Notes: generated from the sequence alone by a model not told the origin. DNA of 64,000 nt from an uncultured Oscillospiraceae bacterium (GCA_900547455.1 URGV01000001.1:124001-188000); one strand, 5' to 3'. Counted from the stretch's first letter, positions 1 through 9,320 are shown. Translations and numbers: made by a program.

Positions 1-1248
1 CTGCGCGGCGGGGTAGGCCGCCCAGACGCCATTCAGTCCCCAGAACAGGGGCAGTGTCCAAAGGGCAATGGGGAAGAACAGGCACGGCTCGATGTAGACC
101 AGCAGGGTGGAGACGTTGGTCTTTTCGACCGCGTAAAAATAGGCGCTGATGCAGCGGGTGATGCCGACCATCAGGAAGGAGCAGGCGGTGATGATCAGAG
201 CGGGCTGCGCCTGCTGTGCCAGACTGCCGGTCAGGCCGAACAGGGTTGTGATCTGCGCGCGCAGCAGCGAGACGCCCACAGCGGTCAAGAGCGAAATAAT
301 GATCGAGGCGCTGATGGCCTTTTTAAACAGGAAGCGAATGTGCTGGGTCTGGCCCGCACCATAGTAGAAGCTCAGCAGCGGCTGAACGCCGTCACCGACG
401 CCCTGTAGCAAAAGCTGTACCGAAGCCAGGACATAGGAGAGCAGCGAAAAGACGGACAAAGCGTCGTCTCCGCCGTAGCGGATGCACTGCCAGTTGGTGA
501 AGATGATGATGACCGAAGGAATCAGCGTCTGACCAAAGGGGGAGACGCCGATGCGGATGATTGTTTTCAGGCGCTGCCAGGAAAGCTTCAGGCTGTCCAG
601 CGAGAAAATGTTCCGGTTGTTGCGGAACAGGTAGGAAAGGTTGAAGGCAGCGACAACCGCCTGCGCGATGACAGTGGCGATGGCCGCTCCCGCCAGACCC
701 ATTTCCATGCGGAAAACAAAGAGGTAGTCGAGGATGATGTTGGTAATTAAGCCGCTGCTCATAAACAAAGTGGCTTCTACCGTCTTGCCCTGGTTGCGGA
801 TCAAGGGGGTGATGCCGTTGCCCAGGACAGGGAAGATACCGCAGAAAATGATGATCGAGATGTACTCGTGGGCATAGTCCGCAATGGCTCCGCTGCCGCC
901 CAGCATGGAGATGCACCAGTCGCGGCTCAGCCAGAAAAGCCCCATCAGGGCAAAACCAGCGACAACAAGGGTGGTGATGGCCGTTCCTGCCGCGCGGTCG
1001 GCCTCCTCATAATCCTCGCTCCCGCGGTATTTGCTCATCAGGACAGCGCCGCCGACGCCGAGGCCAAAGGCGGTCGCGTTCATGCAAGCCTGGACGGGGT
1101 AGACCAGATTGATTGCGGCCAGCGCTTGGCTTCCCACCGCGTTGCCGACAAAGATGCCGTCGACCATCGAGTAAAAGCCGCTGAGCAGCATCGAAATCAT
1201 GGAAGGCAGGACGTAGCGGTAAAAATCTCTGTTCAGCTCTTTTTTCAT
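1..1248 (-). CDS. MATE family efflux transporter (3' end beyond window)
   Basis: This is a multidrug and toxic-compound extrusion pump, a polytopic inner-membrane antiporter that expels cationic or organic compounds using an ion gradient. The minus-strand reading frame is open over all 416 codons to base 1, so the C-terminus is missing. The N-terminus (MKKELNRDFYRYVLPSM, then SMVDGIFVGNAVG near residues 28-40) and repeated hydrophobic helices are typical of the MATE fold. The ATG at 1248 follows a good GGAGGAG ribosome site. The frame is absent from any list of closed ORFs because it runs off the window. The substrate cannot be told from sequence. Confidence 0.9.
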   Translation of the reverse strand, partial: MKKELNRDFYRYVLPSMISMLLSGFYSMVDGIFVGNAVGSQALAAINLVYPVQACMNATAFGLGVGGAVLMSKYRGSEDYEEADRAAGTAITTLVVAGFALMGLFWLSRDWCISMLGGSGAIADYAHEYISIIIFCGIFPVLGNGITPLIRNQGKTVEATLFMSSGLITNIILDYLFVFRMEMGLAGAAIATVIAQAVVAAFNLSYLFRNNRNIFSLDSLKLSWQRLKTIIRIGVSPFGQTLIPSVIIIFTNWQCIRYGGDDALSVFSLLSYVLASVQLLLQGVGDGVQPLLSFYYGAGQTQHIRFLFKKAISASIIISLLTAVGVSLLRAQITTLFGLTGSLAQQAQPALIITACSFLMVGITRCISAYFYAVEKTNVSTLLVYIEPCLFFPIALWTLPLFWGLNGVWAAYPAAQ

Positions 1249-1376
1249 AAATTGTTTCTCTCCTCCATATTCTTAGAAAATCACATGACAATTTCAAATT
1301 ATAAACTATGGCCCTACACCAGGGTCAAGCCCTGCGGCAAATATTTTGTTGAAAAAGGAGAGAAAAAGAGAAAAAT

Positions 1377-2639
1377 TTACCGGCGAAGGTCAGCTGATGA
1401 AAGTGCCGGGGACTGCTCACCGTTTTCGATAATATCCTGTTTTGATGAAGGAATACAGCCAGACAAAACCAACGCCAGTTTTGCACAGGCAGGGCCGGCC
1501 ATTTCATACAGGATGCCGGAGGAGAGAATGATGACCGACAGGGTGGTTCCCCATTGCCCTGGCAGGAGGCGCTGGCCCAAAGCCGCCAGACCAATCGAAA
1601 CACCAGCTTGTGGAATGAGCGCCAAGCCGAGATATTGGGTAAGTGGTTTGGATGAATGGGAAAGCACGCATCCAGCAACAGCACCCAGATATTTACCGAT
1701 GATGCGGACAAAAAAGTAGACAATACCGATAAGGCCAGCAACTTTTAAAGCAGGTACATCCAGGCGCATGCCGGAGAGGACGAAGAAAAGGAGGAGGATG
1801 GGAGGAGAGAAGCGATCAATGAGATGGAAAAGCCGTTCGTTTCCACCGCAGTTGATATAAACGGCTCCCAGTACCATGCACGCCAGAAGGGGAGAGATGT
1901 CCTGAAAGGCGCAAAATCCGGTGATGGAGAGGATGACAGCCAAAGCAAGTACCAGGCTGTGCTCGTCGGAGCGGCCGGCGTTGATCCAGCGGGAAAGCAG
2001 GTACCCTCCCAAGGCGCCGAGCACCAACGAAACAAGCTGCAGGAGAACCGGCAGCAGAACGATGCTGGGCGTGATGCCATCACCGTCCATCGCCTGAACA
2101 ATGGCGGCGCATATGCTGAAGGCGATCAGCGCAACGGCATCGTCCAAGGCGACCACCTGCAGCAGGACCTGGATGAATTCACCCTCGGCGTGGTATTGGC
2201 GAATGGTCATCAGGGTGGAGGCAGGTGCGGTGGCGCTGCTGATTGCACCCAGCAGCAGCGAGAAGGAGAGCGGCAGACGGAAAAGCAGCGACATCACCAA
2301 AGTGACCAGCACTGCAGCTGCAAGCGATTCCCAGAGGGTGATGACAAAGACACCTTTTCCATTCCGCCTCAGCTGCGAGAAACGAAAATATTTTCCTGTA
2401 CCGAAGGCGATGAGGGCCAGGGCAATATCGGTGATAAAGTCCATGTCCTCGATGATAGAGGAGGGAATCAGGTCTAGCAGATAGGGGCCAATCAAGACTC
2501 CAGCAAGGATGTAGCCGGTGACGTTGGGCAGATGGATTTTCTTGGTCGCGCGGGTTGCCAGAAACCCTGCGGCAAGAATGATGGAGAGGTTTAGAATTAC
2601 ACCGGGAGTGGAGTCAGGTAGGGTGAATAAGGACAACAT
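1377..2639 (-). CDS. Cation:proton antiporter, CPA2 (KefB/NhaS-like) family
   Basis: A 420-residue polytopic membrane protein that probably exchanges Na+ or K+ for H+. It has about a dozen hydrophobic segments, beginning PGVILNLSIILAAGFLATRATKK and including the VTGYILAGVLIGP segment characteristic of the CPA2 exchanger domain. No cytoplasmic RCK/TrkA-N domain follows, so it is the transport domain alone. I chose the ATG at 2639 because a GAAGG motif lies about ten bases upstream; in-frame starts at 2660 and 2708 lack a ribosome site. It is divergent from a LysR gene, which may regulate it (inference). The transported ion is not determined. Confidence 0.85.
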   Translation of the reverse strand: MLSLFTLPDSTPGVILNLSIILAAGFLATRATKKIHLPNVTGYILAGVLIGPYLLDLIPSSIIEDMDFITDIALALIAFGTGKYFRFSQLRRNGKGVFVITLWESLAAAVLVTLVMSLLFRLPLSFSLLLGAISSATAPASTLMTIRQYHAEGEFIQVLLQVVALDDAVALIAFSICAAIVQAMDGDGITPSIVLLPVLLQLVSLVLGALGGYLLSRWINAGRSDEHSLVLALAVILSITGFCAFQDISPLLACMVLGAVYINCGGNERLFHLIDRFSPPILLLFFVLSGMRLDVPALKVAGLIGIVYFFVRIIGKYLGAVAGCVLSHSSKPLTQYLGLALIPQAGVSIGLAALGQRLLPGQWGTTLSVIILSSGILYEMAGPACAKLALVLSGCIPSSKQDIIENGEQSPALSSADLRR

Positions 2640-2670
2640 TGGCAAAATACCTTCTTTCATTTTATAAAAA

Positions 2671-2698
2671 ATAATATAAAATAAGCTTAAATTGTTAA
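2671..2698 (-). promoter_or_regulatory. Candidate promoter of the antiporter gene
   Basis: On the minus strand TTAACA and TATTAT are separated by 16 bases, about 30 bases upstream of the chosen start. The whole divergent region is AT-rich. Confidence 0.5.
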
Positions 2699-2713
2699 AA
2701 AATTTCATCTGAC

Positions 2714-2742
2714 TTGATTATATAGACAAAGTGTGATAAAAT
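2714..2742 (+). promoter_or_regulatory. Candidate promoter of the LysR gene
   Basis: TTGATT, a 17-base spacer and TAAAAT preceded by TGA (extended -10). It sits back to back with the antiporter promoter, the usual site for LysR autoregulation and control of a divergent target. Confidence 0.55.
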
Positions 2743-2800
2743 CAAATAATATTTTCTTAACCGCTCATCAATTAATTTTATAATAAGGGAGGGAACGGCG

Positions 2801-3691
2801 GTGATTGATGCAAAAATTCGGACACTGTTGGCGGTTGCGGGCAGCGGCAGTTATACCAGGGCGGCCGAACAGCTTTGTCTGACCCAGCCGGCTGTCAGCC
2901 ACCACATACACCAATTGGAGGAGGAGTATGGGATCGAGATCTTTTTTCGCGATAAAAAGGCGCTTCATGTGATCGACGAGGGGGCAGTGCTGATCAAATA
3001 CGCCCGCCGCGCAGCAGGTATATCCAACATGGCGAGGCAGGCGATTGAGGACATTCAGCGCCAAGTTACCCATCTGAACATCGGGATGACCCAGACTGTG
3101 GGGGAGAATACGATGCCGCAGGTGATTGGTCTTTACTGCGAGGAGCATCCACACGTCCGCATCAATATTTGTACGGATACGATCAATAATATTTATACAA
3201 TGATAAAATCTTACGAATTGGATATCGGGATTGTGGAAGGAAAATTACCGGTGTCGGATGTAAAGACAGTTTTGCTGGACACCGATTATCTCTGCCTGAT
3301 TGTTTCCCCTCTGCATTCGCTTGCCAAGCGGACCAGTGTAGGCTTTTCGGAGCTGAAAAGGGAAAAAATGATTCTGCGCTCCCCAAAAACAGGGACCCGC
3401 CTGCTGCTTGACAGCTACCTTGCTAATCTTGGCAGCAGCGTCAAGGATTTGAATGTCATCATTGAGATGGATAATGTGACAATGATAAAGGAGCTGGTTT
3501 CACTGAATATGGGTATTTCCATCATCGCGCACAGTATCTGCCGAGAGGAGGAACAACAGGGCAAGCTGGCAGTGGTGCCAATTGAAAATTCCAACATGAT
3601 CCGACAGATCAATATGGTGCATCATCCGGATTTTTCGCACCAGGAAGTTCTGGACGACCTGCGTCATATTTATCGGCGGCTTAACCGGTAA
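2801..3691 (+). CDS. LysR family transcriptional regulator
   Basis: A 296-residue DNA-binding regulator. The first ~60 residues form the winged helix-turn-helix (KIRTLLAVAGSGSYTRAAEQ, then LTQPAVSHHIHQLEEEYG), and the remainder is a substrate-binding domain typical of LysR proteins of this length. Translation starts at GTG 2801 behind AAGGGAGGG. It is transcribed away from the antiporter at 1377-2639, an arrangement in which LysR proteins commonly control the divergent gene; that target is inferred. The ligand is unknown. Confidence 0.92.
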   Translation: MIDAKIRTLLAVAGSGSYTRAAEQLCLTQPAVSHHIHQLEEEYGIEIFFRDKKALHVIDEGAVLIKYARRAAGISNMARQAIEDIQRQVTHLNIGMTQTVGENTMPQVIGLYCEEHPHVRINICTDTINNIYTMIKSYELDIGIVEGKLPVSDVKTVLLDTDYLCLIVSPLHSLAKRTSVGFSELKREKMILRSPKTGTRLLLDSYLANLGSSVKDLNVIIEMDNVTMIKELVSLNMGISIIAHSICREEEQQGKLAVVPIENSNMIRQINMVHHPDFSHQEVLDDLRHIYRRLNR

Positions 3692-3783
3692 TTATGATTG
3701 TCAAAAAAATTGCGTCAAAGCGGCCTTTTTTCCCACAAAGGAAAAAGAGGCTGTGAAATCACTGTAAATAATCACAAAAAAAC

Positions 3784-3812
3784 TTGTGAAACGCAGCATT
3801 TTCTGATAAAAT
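3784..3812 (+). promoter_or_regulatory. Candidate promoter of the CNNM/CorC-like gene
   Basis: TTGTGA, 17-base spacer, TAAAAT with an extended -10 TGA, about 75 bases before the start codon. Confidence 0.5.
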
Positions 3813-3888
3813 AAAAGACGGACTGGAAAAAAGAATCAATCCGCATTTTTCCAGAAAATTTTTTGAAAGAAAGTAGAGCTGATGAATT

Positions 3889-5169
3889 TTGGGCAGTAGC
3901 GGGTTCTCATACATATTGGTTGTGATTTTTATCATGTGTTCGGCCTTCTTTTCCGGGTCGGAAACGGCGTTGACCAGTGTCAACAAAATCCGTTTGAAAA
4001 ACATGGCGGAAAATGGGGATAAGCGCGCGGCGCGCACACTGCGCGTGGCTGAGGATTATGAGCAGATGATTTCCACCGTATTGATTGGAAACAACATCGT
4101 CAACACCGGGTCCGCTTCCGTTGCAACCGTTTTATTCACCATGTGGCTGGGCGCAGATAAAGGTGCAGCAGTATCCACCGTTGTGATGACCATCATCGTT
4201 CTGATTTTTGGTGAGGTCGTTCCAAAAAACTATGGCAAGGCAAATGCGGATTCCCTTGCGATGTTTGTGTCGGGACCGATCAGTGTCCTGATGGTTATTT
4301 TTAAGCCGCTGTCCTTTATCCTCGGCAATATTTCCAAATTTGTTATCAAGATAACCGGCAGCTCAGAGGATGGAAAACCATCTGTTACAGAAGAAGAACT
4401 GAAATATATTGTGGAATCCATCGAGGAAGAAGGGGTGCTGGAAGAAAGAGAAAGTGATCTTGTCCAGTCTGCTCTGGAGTTTGATGAAATTGAGGTGCAG
4501 GAGATTGTTACTCCCCGTGTCGATATGATCACGCTCGATGTCGAGGACAGCTGGGAGGAGATCCTTTCCCTTGCCAAGGAAAGCAGGGTTTCCCGCATCC
4601 CGGTTTACGAAGATTCGATCGACAATATTATCGGTCTGGTCCATGTCCGGGATATTCTGGAGGATGAAATTGTTCATCAGCAGCACAATATCCGGGATCT
4701 GCTGACCCAGTGCGTGTTTGTCCATAAAACGATGAAGCTTTCTGCATTGTTAGAAAAACTGCGCAAGGAGAAGATGACGCTTGCCATTGTCACCGACGAC
4801 TACGGTGGAACAATGGGCCTTGTCACCATCGAGGACCTGGTGGAGGAACTGGTCGGCGAGATTTGGGATGAGTACGATGACTTTGAGGAAGAGCTGGTGA
4901 AAAAAGACGACAATACCTATGAAGTCAGCGGCGATTATAACATTTATGATTTGATGGAGGAGCTGGACGAGGACAACCGATCCTTCGAAAGCGATTACAA
5001 CACTGTCAGCGGCTGGGTTTTGGAACAGCTTGAGCACATTCCGAAGGTTGGCGAAAGCGTGGTTTATGAGAACCGCATGCGCGTCACCGTCATTGCGATG
5101 GAGGATCAACGCATCACCAAACTTCGGGTTGAGCTGTTGCCCAAAGCAATACCAGCAGAAAACGAATGA
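3889..5169 (+). CDS. Hemolysin-family membrane protein (CNNM-CBS-CorC architecture)
   Basis: A 426-residue protein of the HlyC/CorC group, whose better-studied members move or sense Mg2+/Co2+. Residues ~1-180 are the transmembrane CNNM (DUF21) domain (SAFFSGSETALTSVN near residue 18, FGEVVPKNYGK near 106). A CBS pair follows at ~205-330 (TPRVDMITLDVEDSWEE; DDYGGTMGLVTIEDLVEELVGEI), then the CorC/HlyC C-terminal domain at ~345-415. The start is awkward: the only start that keeps the first membrane segment is TTG 3889, directly after an in-frame TGA at 3883, with a weak ribosome site. An ATG at 3882 opens a five-codon ORF in another frame across it. A 14-base gap separates it from the next gene. 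Confidence 0.9.
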   Translation: MGSSGFSYILVVIFIMCSAFFSGSETALTSVNKIRLKNMAENGDKRAARTLRVAEDYEQMISTVLIGNNIVNTGSASVATVLFTMWLGADKGAAVSTVVMTIIVLIFGEVVPKNYGKANADSLAMFVSGPISVLMVIFKPLSFILGNISKFVIKITGSSEDGKPSVTEEELKYIVESIEEEGVLEERESDLVQSALEFDEIEVQEIVTPRVDMITLDVEDSWEEILSLAKESRVSRIPVYEDSIDNIIGLVHVRDILEDEIVHQQHNIRDLLTQCVFVHKTMKLSALLEKLRKEKMTLAIVTDDYGGTMGLVTIEDLVEELVGEIWDEYDDFEEELVKKDDNTYEVSGDYNIYDLMEELDEDNRSFESDYNTVSGWVLEQLEHIPKVGESVVYENRMRVTVIAMEDQRITKLRVELLPKAIPAENE

Positions 5170-5183
5170 AATGGGGCTGAGTA

Positions 5184-6239
5184 ATGTCAGTGAAAAAAAC
5201 AAATACGGAAAATACCGGATGGCAGAAGTTGGAACAGACGCAGCCAGCAGCTGCGGAAATTTCTAACGAGTCGCTTCCGGAAGCTGAAAAGGAAAACCAA
5301 AAAGAGACGCAGTCGGCTGCAGAGGAAAACGAAAACAAGCAGCAGGAAAAAGCGGTTCCTGAGGTCTCTCCGGAACAGAAAAAACAGTCCAGTCGGGATA
5401 CAATGTCCAAAAAGGCACGCAGGAGAAAATATTCTGCCGCGATGCCGATTGGAGGCGTATTTGTCCTGCTGGCAGTGATAGGGCTCATTACGGTGATTGT
5501 TTTTGGCGTGCGCGCGACCGAAAATCTGATCGACAACTCCAAGCAAAAGGAAGAGTTTGAGCGGATTATTCTGCCGGTGCTCATGTTCGACCCGGTTCCG
5601 TTTGAGGACCCGAACGAGATGGGAAATCTGCCTCTGCTGCGCGCCTCTATCTGGTCGGCAATTCTTGATAACAGCGAAAAATATCTGGTCGGCGACGGAA
5701 ACATGGTTTCGGTTCCGCAGAGCGACGTGGATGTAGCTTGTGCAAAGCTGTTCGGCTCCAGCGTCACCCTGCAGCATCAGGGATTCGAGGATTATCTTTC
5801 GATGTACTCTTATGATGAATCCACCAAGACCTACTATGTCCCGGTCGACGTCACCGCGCTGTATACCCCGCAGGTCGAAGAAATCACCCGCAACGGCGAT
5901 ACCTTTGAGCTGTTGGTGGGTTATGTCGCGCCGACCAACCAGTGGATTCAGAGCTTGAGCGGCGACACCACCGAGCCGTCCCCAAGTAAATACATGATCT
6001 ATGAGCTGGAACGGGTGGACGACAACTATCAGTTGGTGGGCATCAAGGACCCGCCGGACGGCGTTGTTCCGGGTGTCCCGCAGATTCAGGAGGACTCTTC
6101 GCAGACAACCTCTCCTGCAACTGATCAAACGCAGCCGCAGACCATCGAGCCTGCGGAGAAGACCCTGCCACAGGAATCGACCGATGATTCCGAGCAGCCG
6201 GAGACCACCGATACAACCGAAGAAAGCGCACAGATGTAG
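5184..6239 (+). CDS. Membrane-anchored protein of unknown function
   Basis: I do not recognise this 351-residue protein. Residues 1-80 are a charged, Glu/Gln/Lys-rich cytoplasmic tail. One transmembrane helix lies at ~86-108 (GGVFVLLAVIGLITVIVFGV). An extracytoplasmic domain of about 190 residues follows, then a low-complexity Ser/Thr/Gln/Pro/Glu tail from ~300. The layout (acidic tail, single helix, outer domain) is that of a type II anchored cell-surface protein. It follows the CorC-like gene by 14 bases, behind a GGGGCTGAG-like ribosome site, and probably shares its transcript. A strong terminator follows at 6258. Confidence 0.75.
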   Translation: MSVKKTNTENTGWQKLEQTQPAAAEISNESLPEAEKENQKETQSAAEENENKQQEKAVPEVSPEQKKQSSRDTMSKKARRRKYSAAMPIGGVFVLLAVIGLITVIVFGVRATENLIDNSKQKEEFERIILPVLMFDPVPFEDPNEMGNLPLLRASIWSAILDNSEKYLVGDGNMVSVPQSDVDVACAKLFGSSVTLQHQGFEDYLSMYSYDESTKTYYVPVDVTALYTPQVEEITRNGDTFELLVGYVAPTNQWIQSLSGDTTEPSPSKYMIYELERVDDNYQLVGIKDPPDGVVPGVPQIQEDSSQTTSPATDQTQPQTIEPAEKTLPQESTDDSEQPETTDTTEESAQM

Positions 6240-6257
6240 CGCAGTACAAAAGTTTCC

Positions 6258-6296
6258 AAGAGGACTTCCTTCTCCAAAGAAGGAGGTCCTCTTTTT
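6258..6296 (+). terminator. Rho-independent terminator
   Basis: A 15-bp stem (AGAGGAC... pairing with ...GTCCTCT, one G-T wobble), a four-base loop and a T5 tail, right after the stop of the anchored protein. Confidence 0.9.
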
Positions 6297-6385
6297 GCGT
6301 TATACACAGATATTGAGAAAAGGGGAAAAAAGGTTATCAGGAAAGAGGGTTTCGTTATATAACACAAAAAAGAGAATCTTACCTC

Positions 6386-6414
6386 TTCCTTTTCTAAACA
6401 AAAAGTGCTATACT
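6386..6414 (+). promoter_or_regulatory. Candidate promoter of the S41-like lipoprotein pair
   Basis: TATACT preceded by TGC (extended -10). Seventeen bases upstream is TTCCTT, part of a CTTCCTTTTC stretch that recurs at the same spacing in three other promoters here (9263, 34299, 38590). Confidence 0.5.
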
Positions 6415-6445
6415 GGACAAGGATTGACGAATAGGAGGATAAAAG

Positions 6446-7807
6446 ATGATGAAAAAGATAATTTCCATCTTGCTGGTCGCAGCCATGCTGACACTCTCCG
6501 GTTGCTCGGGTAACCCACAGCCGACGATGGAGGAATTGATGGCCGAGGTCAACGCGGAGCACCAGACAGTGGAGCGTTTTGAGGGGGACCTGTCACCCTA
6601 CCTGCGTGAGCCGACCGAGAGTATAGAGTTTGAAAGGCTAACCCTTTTCCCAGAAGCGAAGGCTGAGTATCAGCCTGAGAAGCTTTTGACCTTCGAGCAG
6701 GCGAAAGAGGATATCGATTTTGTCTTTCATGTTTTCCACGACACCTATGGACTGTACGATTACTTTGGTGGAGACGAAGCCTTTTCCCAGGCAAAGCAGT
6801 CGGTCCTGCAGCAGTGCGAATCTGCTGAAACGCTGACCTGCGAATTTTTGGTGCAGAGCCTGGTGCAAAATCTCTCCTTTGTGAAGGACGGACACTTTTC
6901 CATCGCGCAGCAATCTGCTGCACCGCGCATCTGTCCGTTTTTCTACCGAGAGGTGGCCTTCGTGAAAACCGAGGAGGGCTATCAGAGCGAGGACGGCAAA
7001 CAGGTGGAATCGGTGGAAGGCTACGAGGATCTGGATCAGCTGTTCCGTCGTTCCATCTCCTCAGAGGGCGAACTGGTCTATTACCCGGTTGTCTTAAAGA
7101 AGGTGGAGGACGCCTCTCTGCAAGGCACCTATCAGAACAATGAGCCGCTGGTGGTTCACTATTGGGGTGGAGAAACGCAGACCCTTACCGCAGAATCGTT
7201 TGAGATGTACGATGAAGCACTGCCGGAGCGGACAGTGACCGAGGAGGTGGAAGGAATTCCCGTTCTGCGGTTGCAGTTTTTCGATTCGCAGGGAAGCAGA
7301 GAACGGCGGGAATTTTTAGAGGATCATGCGGATGCGCTGGTACAGATCATCGACCTGCGCACCAACGGAGGCGGGTTCTGGCAGGACGTGCAGAGCGTGA
7401 TGATGGATTATGTTGGGCAGGCAGTCCCCACCAATTCGGTAGAGGTCGATGCCTGGACAGGGAACTATCAGGATGAGCAGGATCAATTTGCAGAAAATGA
7501 AAAGCTGCTCATTGTCTTGACCGGGAAATATACCGCCTCCGCTGCGGAGCAGTTTGTGGATGCAATCCATAATGTGGAGAATGTTTTGATTGTCGGCGAA
7601 AACACAAATGGCTGCATCCTGACTGCGGCGGGCAGCTCCTATCTGCCCAACAGCAACGCCCCGATGGTGTTGGGGGCGAATCTGGTTCACGTTTTTCCGG
7701 GGGAAGGATTTTTCGAGGAGCTGCGGGGGCTTTATCCCGACATTTGGACCCCGGCAGGAGAGGCGGAAGAATTGGTGATCAAGCTGGTGGAGCAGCTCAA
7801 TCGGTAG
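6446..7807 (+). CDS. S41-family peptidase-like lipoprotein, copy 1
   Basis: A 453-residue exported lipoprotein with a signal peptide and lipobox ending at Cys20 (LTLSGC). The C-terminal half resembles the S41 peptidase core: IIDLRTNGGG near residue 301 and TASAAEQF with the candidate nucleophile Ser365. The Lys used by CtpA-type enzymes in the GxxTxGK motif is replaced (GENTNGC, Cys390), but DGH with His150 is present. This suggests a tricorn-like Ser-His mechanism rather than a Ser-Lys dyad (inference). No PDZ domain is evident. ATG 6446 follows AGGAGG by seven bases. It is the first of two tandem paralogues. Confidence 0.8.
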   Translation: MMKKIISILLVAAMLTLSGCSGNPQPTMEELMAEVNAEHQTVERFEGDLSPYLREPTESIEFERLTLFPEAKAEYQPEKLLTFEQAKEDIDFVFHVFHDTYGLYDYFGGDEAFSQAKQSVLQQCESAETLTCEFLVQSLVQNLSFVKDGHFSIAQQSAAPRICPFFYREVAFVKTEEGYQSEDGKQVESVEGYEDLDQLFRRSISSEGELVYYPVVLKKVEDASLQGTYQNNEPLVVHYWGGETQTLTAESFEMYDEALPERTVTEEVEGIPVLRLQFFDSQGSRERREFLEDHADALVQIIDLRTNGGGFWQDVQSVMMDYVGQAVPTNSVEVDAWTGNYQDEQDQFAENEKLLIVLTGKYTASAAEQFVDAIHNVENVLIVGENTNGCILTAAGSSYLPNSNAPMVLGANLVHVFPGEGFFEELRGLYPDIWTPAGEAEELVIKLVEQLNR

Positions 7808-7825
7808 GGAGGAAGAAGGAGGAAG

Positions 7826-9214
7826 ATGAAAATGAAAAAGGCAATTTGTGTATTGCTGACTGCGGCTATGCTGAGCATGACAGGCTGCTCCACCATCCCA
7901 CAGCCGACGATGGAGGAATTGATGAGCGAGGTCAATGCGGAGCATCAGGCAGTCGAAAAGCCGGAGGTTGCAGTTGCACCGTATTCGCAGTATGTTGCTC
8001 CGAGAGGTTCTGTTGAGCAGGATCTCACACCGGCGGAGCCAAACCCGGATGGCAGTCTTTCGATGGAGCAGGCACAATTTGACATCAACTCTCTGTTTGA
8101 TATGGTGCGCAAAAACTACGGCCTATACAATTTTTACGGTGGCGCGGAGGTCTTTGAGGCAGCGCGCCAGCAGGCGTTGGCGGATTGTGAAAACGCACAG
8201 ACGATGGATGCCGATGTGCTCCAGCAAATCATTTTAGATAATCTTTCCTTCATCACTGACCAGCACTTTTTGGTTGGTGGAGAGCATCCATCAAGCAGTA
8301 TCTATCCCTGCTTTTTTACGGAAGTTGCTTTCCAAAAAACGGAGGAAGGGTACAGTACTGCGGATGGAAAGCTGGTCGAATCGGTGGACGGACAGAACAA
8401 TCTGGACGAGCTGTTCAAGCGATCTCTGACAAGGGAGGGGGAGATCGTCTACTGGCCGATCACCTTTGCAGCAAGCGAGGAAGCAAAGAATAATCCACCT
8501 TCCTTGACTGTCCACTATACCGACGGCAGCGAACAGACCCTGACGGCATTGCCTTACGAATCCCCAGAAGCAGACCCGGAGGTGGAGGACGTGGAGCTGC
8601 GCGATGAGGAGGGAATTCCTGTCCTGTACGCCAAGTGGATTGCTTCTCAAGATTTTGCAAATTCCGCGCTGGAGATGCAGGAAGAAGCCAACATAGTGAA
8701 CCTGACCGGCAACGGCGGCGGCTATATGCCGATTGCGTCGGAGTGGTGGGAAAACTATGTAGGTGAAACGGTGCCGACGAATCATTTTTCAATCTACACC
8801 CAGCAGAATATGGGAACGAAGGGATTTGTAGGAATGGAGGACGAGATGGGGGTCCAGGTGATGGACGGCTGGACCTTGGTCAACACTCACCCGGACTCTT
8901 TTATCGAAAATGAGAATTTGTTGGTGATTTTGACAAGCAAAAAGACAGCGTCGGCGGCGGAGATGTTCGTCGATCTGTCGCACAATGTAGAGAACACGCT
9001 GGTGATAGGAGAAAACACGGCGGGGTGCTTGACAGGCAACACTACTCGGGGTTCCCAGCTGCTGTACAGCAGGGTTGAGGTCTCATACGGAAACATGGTC
9101 ACCATTTTCCCGGAAGGAGACTTTGTTGAAGGTTATGGCTACGAGCCGGACCTCTGGTGTCCGGCGGTTTGGGCAGAGGAGGCGACTGTCCATTTTCTCA
9201 ACAAACAGCTGTAA
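7826..9214 (+). CDS. S41-family peptidase-like lipoprotein, copy 2
   Basis: A tandem paralogue of the preceding gene, 18 bases downstream and probably cotranscribed. The signal peptide ends at lipobox Cys21 (LSMTGC). It shares the mature N-terminus PQPTMEEL and a long identical nucleotide stretch with copy 1, but is much less similar further on. The S41 landmarks are kept: TASAAEMF (Ser), DQH in place of DGH, GENTAGC with Cys in place of the CtpA Lys, and NLTGNGGGY. The GG-rich motif and the Ser are intact, so activity is plausible. An ATG at 7832 is better spaced from AAGGAGG than the one at 7826, so the protein may be two residues shorter. Substrate unknown. Confidence 0.8.
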   Translation: MKMKKAICVLLTAAMLSMTGCSTIPQPTMEELMSEVNAEHQAVEKPEVAVAPYSQYVAPRGSVEQDLTPAEPNPDGSLSMEQAQFDINSLFDMVRKNYGLYNFYGGAEVFEAARQQALADCENAQTMDADVLQQIILDNLSFITDQHFLVGGEHPSSSIYPCFFTEVAFQKTEEGYSTADGKLVESVDGQNNLDELFKRSLTREGEIVYWPITFAASEEAKNNPPSLTVHYTDGSEQTLTALPYESPEADPEVEDVELRDEEGIPVLYAKWIASQDFANSALEMQEEANIVNLTGNGGGYMPIASEWWENYVGETVPTNHFSIYTQQNMGTKGFVGMEDEMGVQVMDGWTLVNTHPDSFIENENLLVILTSKKTASAAEMFVDLSHNVENTLVIGENTAGCLTGNTTRGSQLLYSRVEVSYGNMVTIFPEGDFVEGYGYEPDLWCPAVWAEEATVHFLNKQL

Positions 9215-9262
9215 TCTGGGCGGTACGGGCTGGCGATTTTTGTGGAAAGTTCCGTTTGCCCC

Positions 9263-9291
9263 TTCCATTTTCCTACAATAGATGATATAAT
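9263..9291 (+). promoter_or_regulatory. Candidate promoter of the DivIVA-like gene
   Basis: TATAAT with an extended -10 TGA; TTCCAT lies 17 bases upstream within CTTCCATTTTCC. It is 30 bases before the start codon. Confidence 0.5.
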
Positions 9292-9320
9292 AAGGGAAAA
9301 GAGCGCAGGGAGTGAAAGCG

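Noticed and set aside
868..1719. A 283-codon plus-strand frame over the MATE and antiporter genes
   Set aside because: It spans two real minus-strand genes and their intergenic region and shows no family resemblance.
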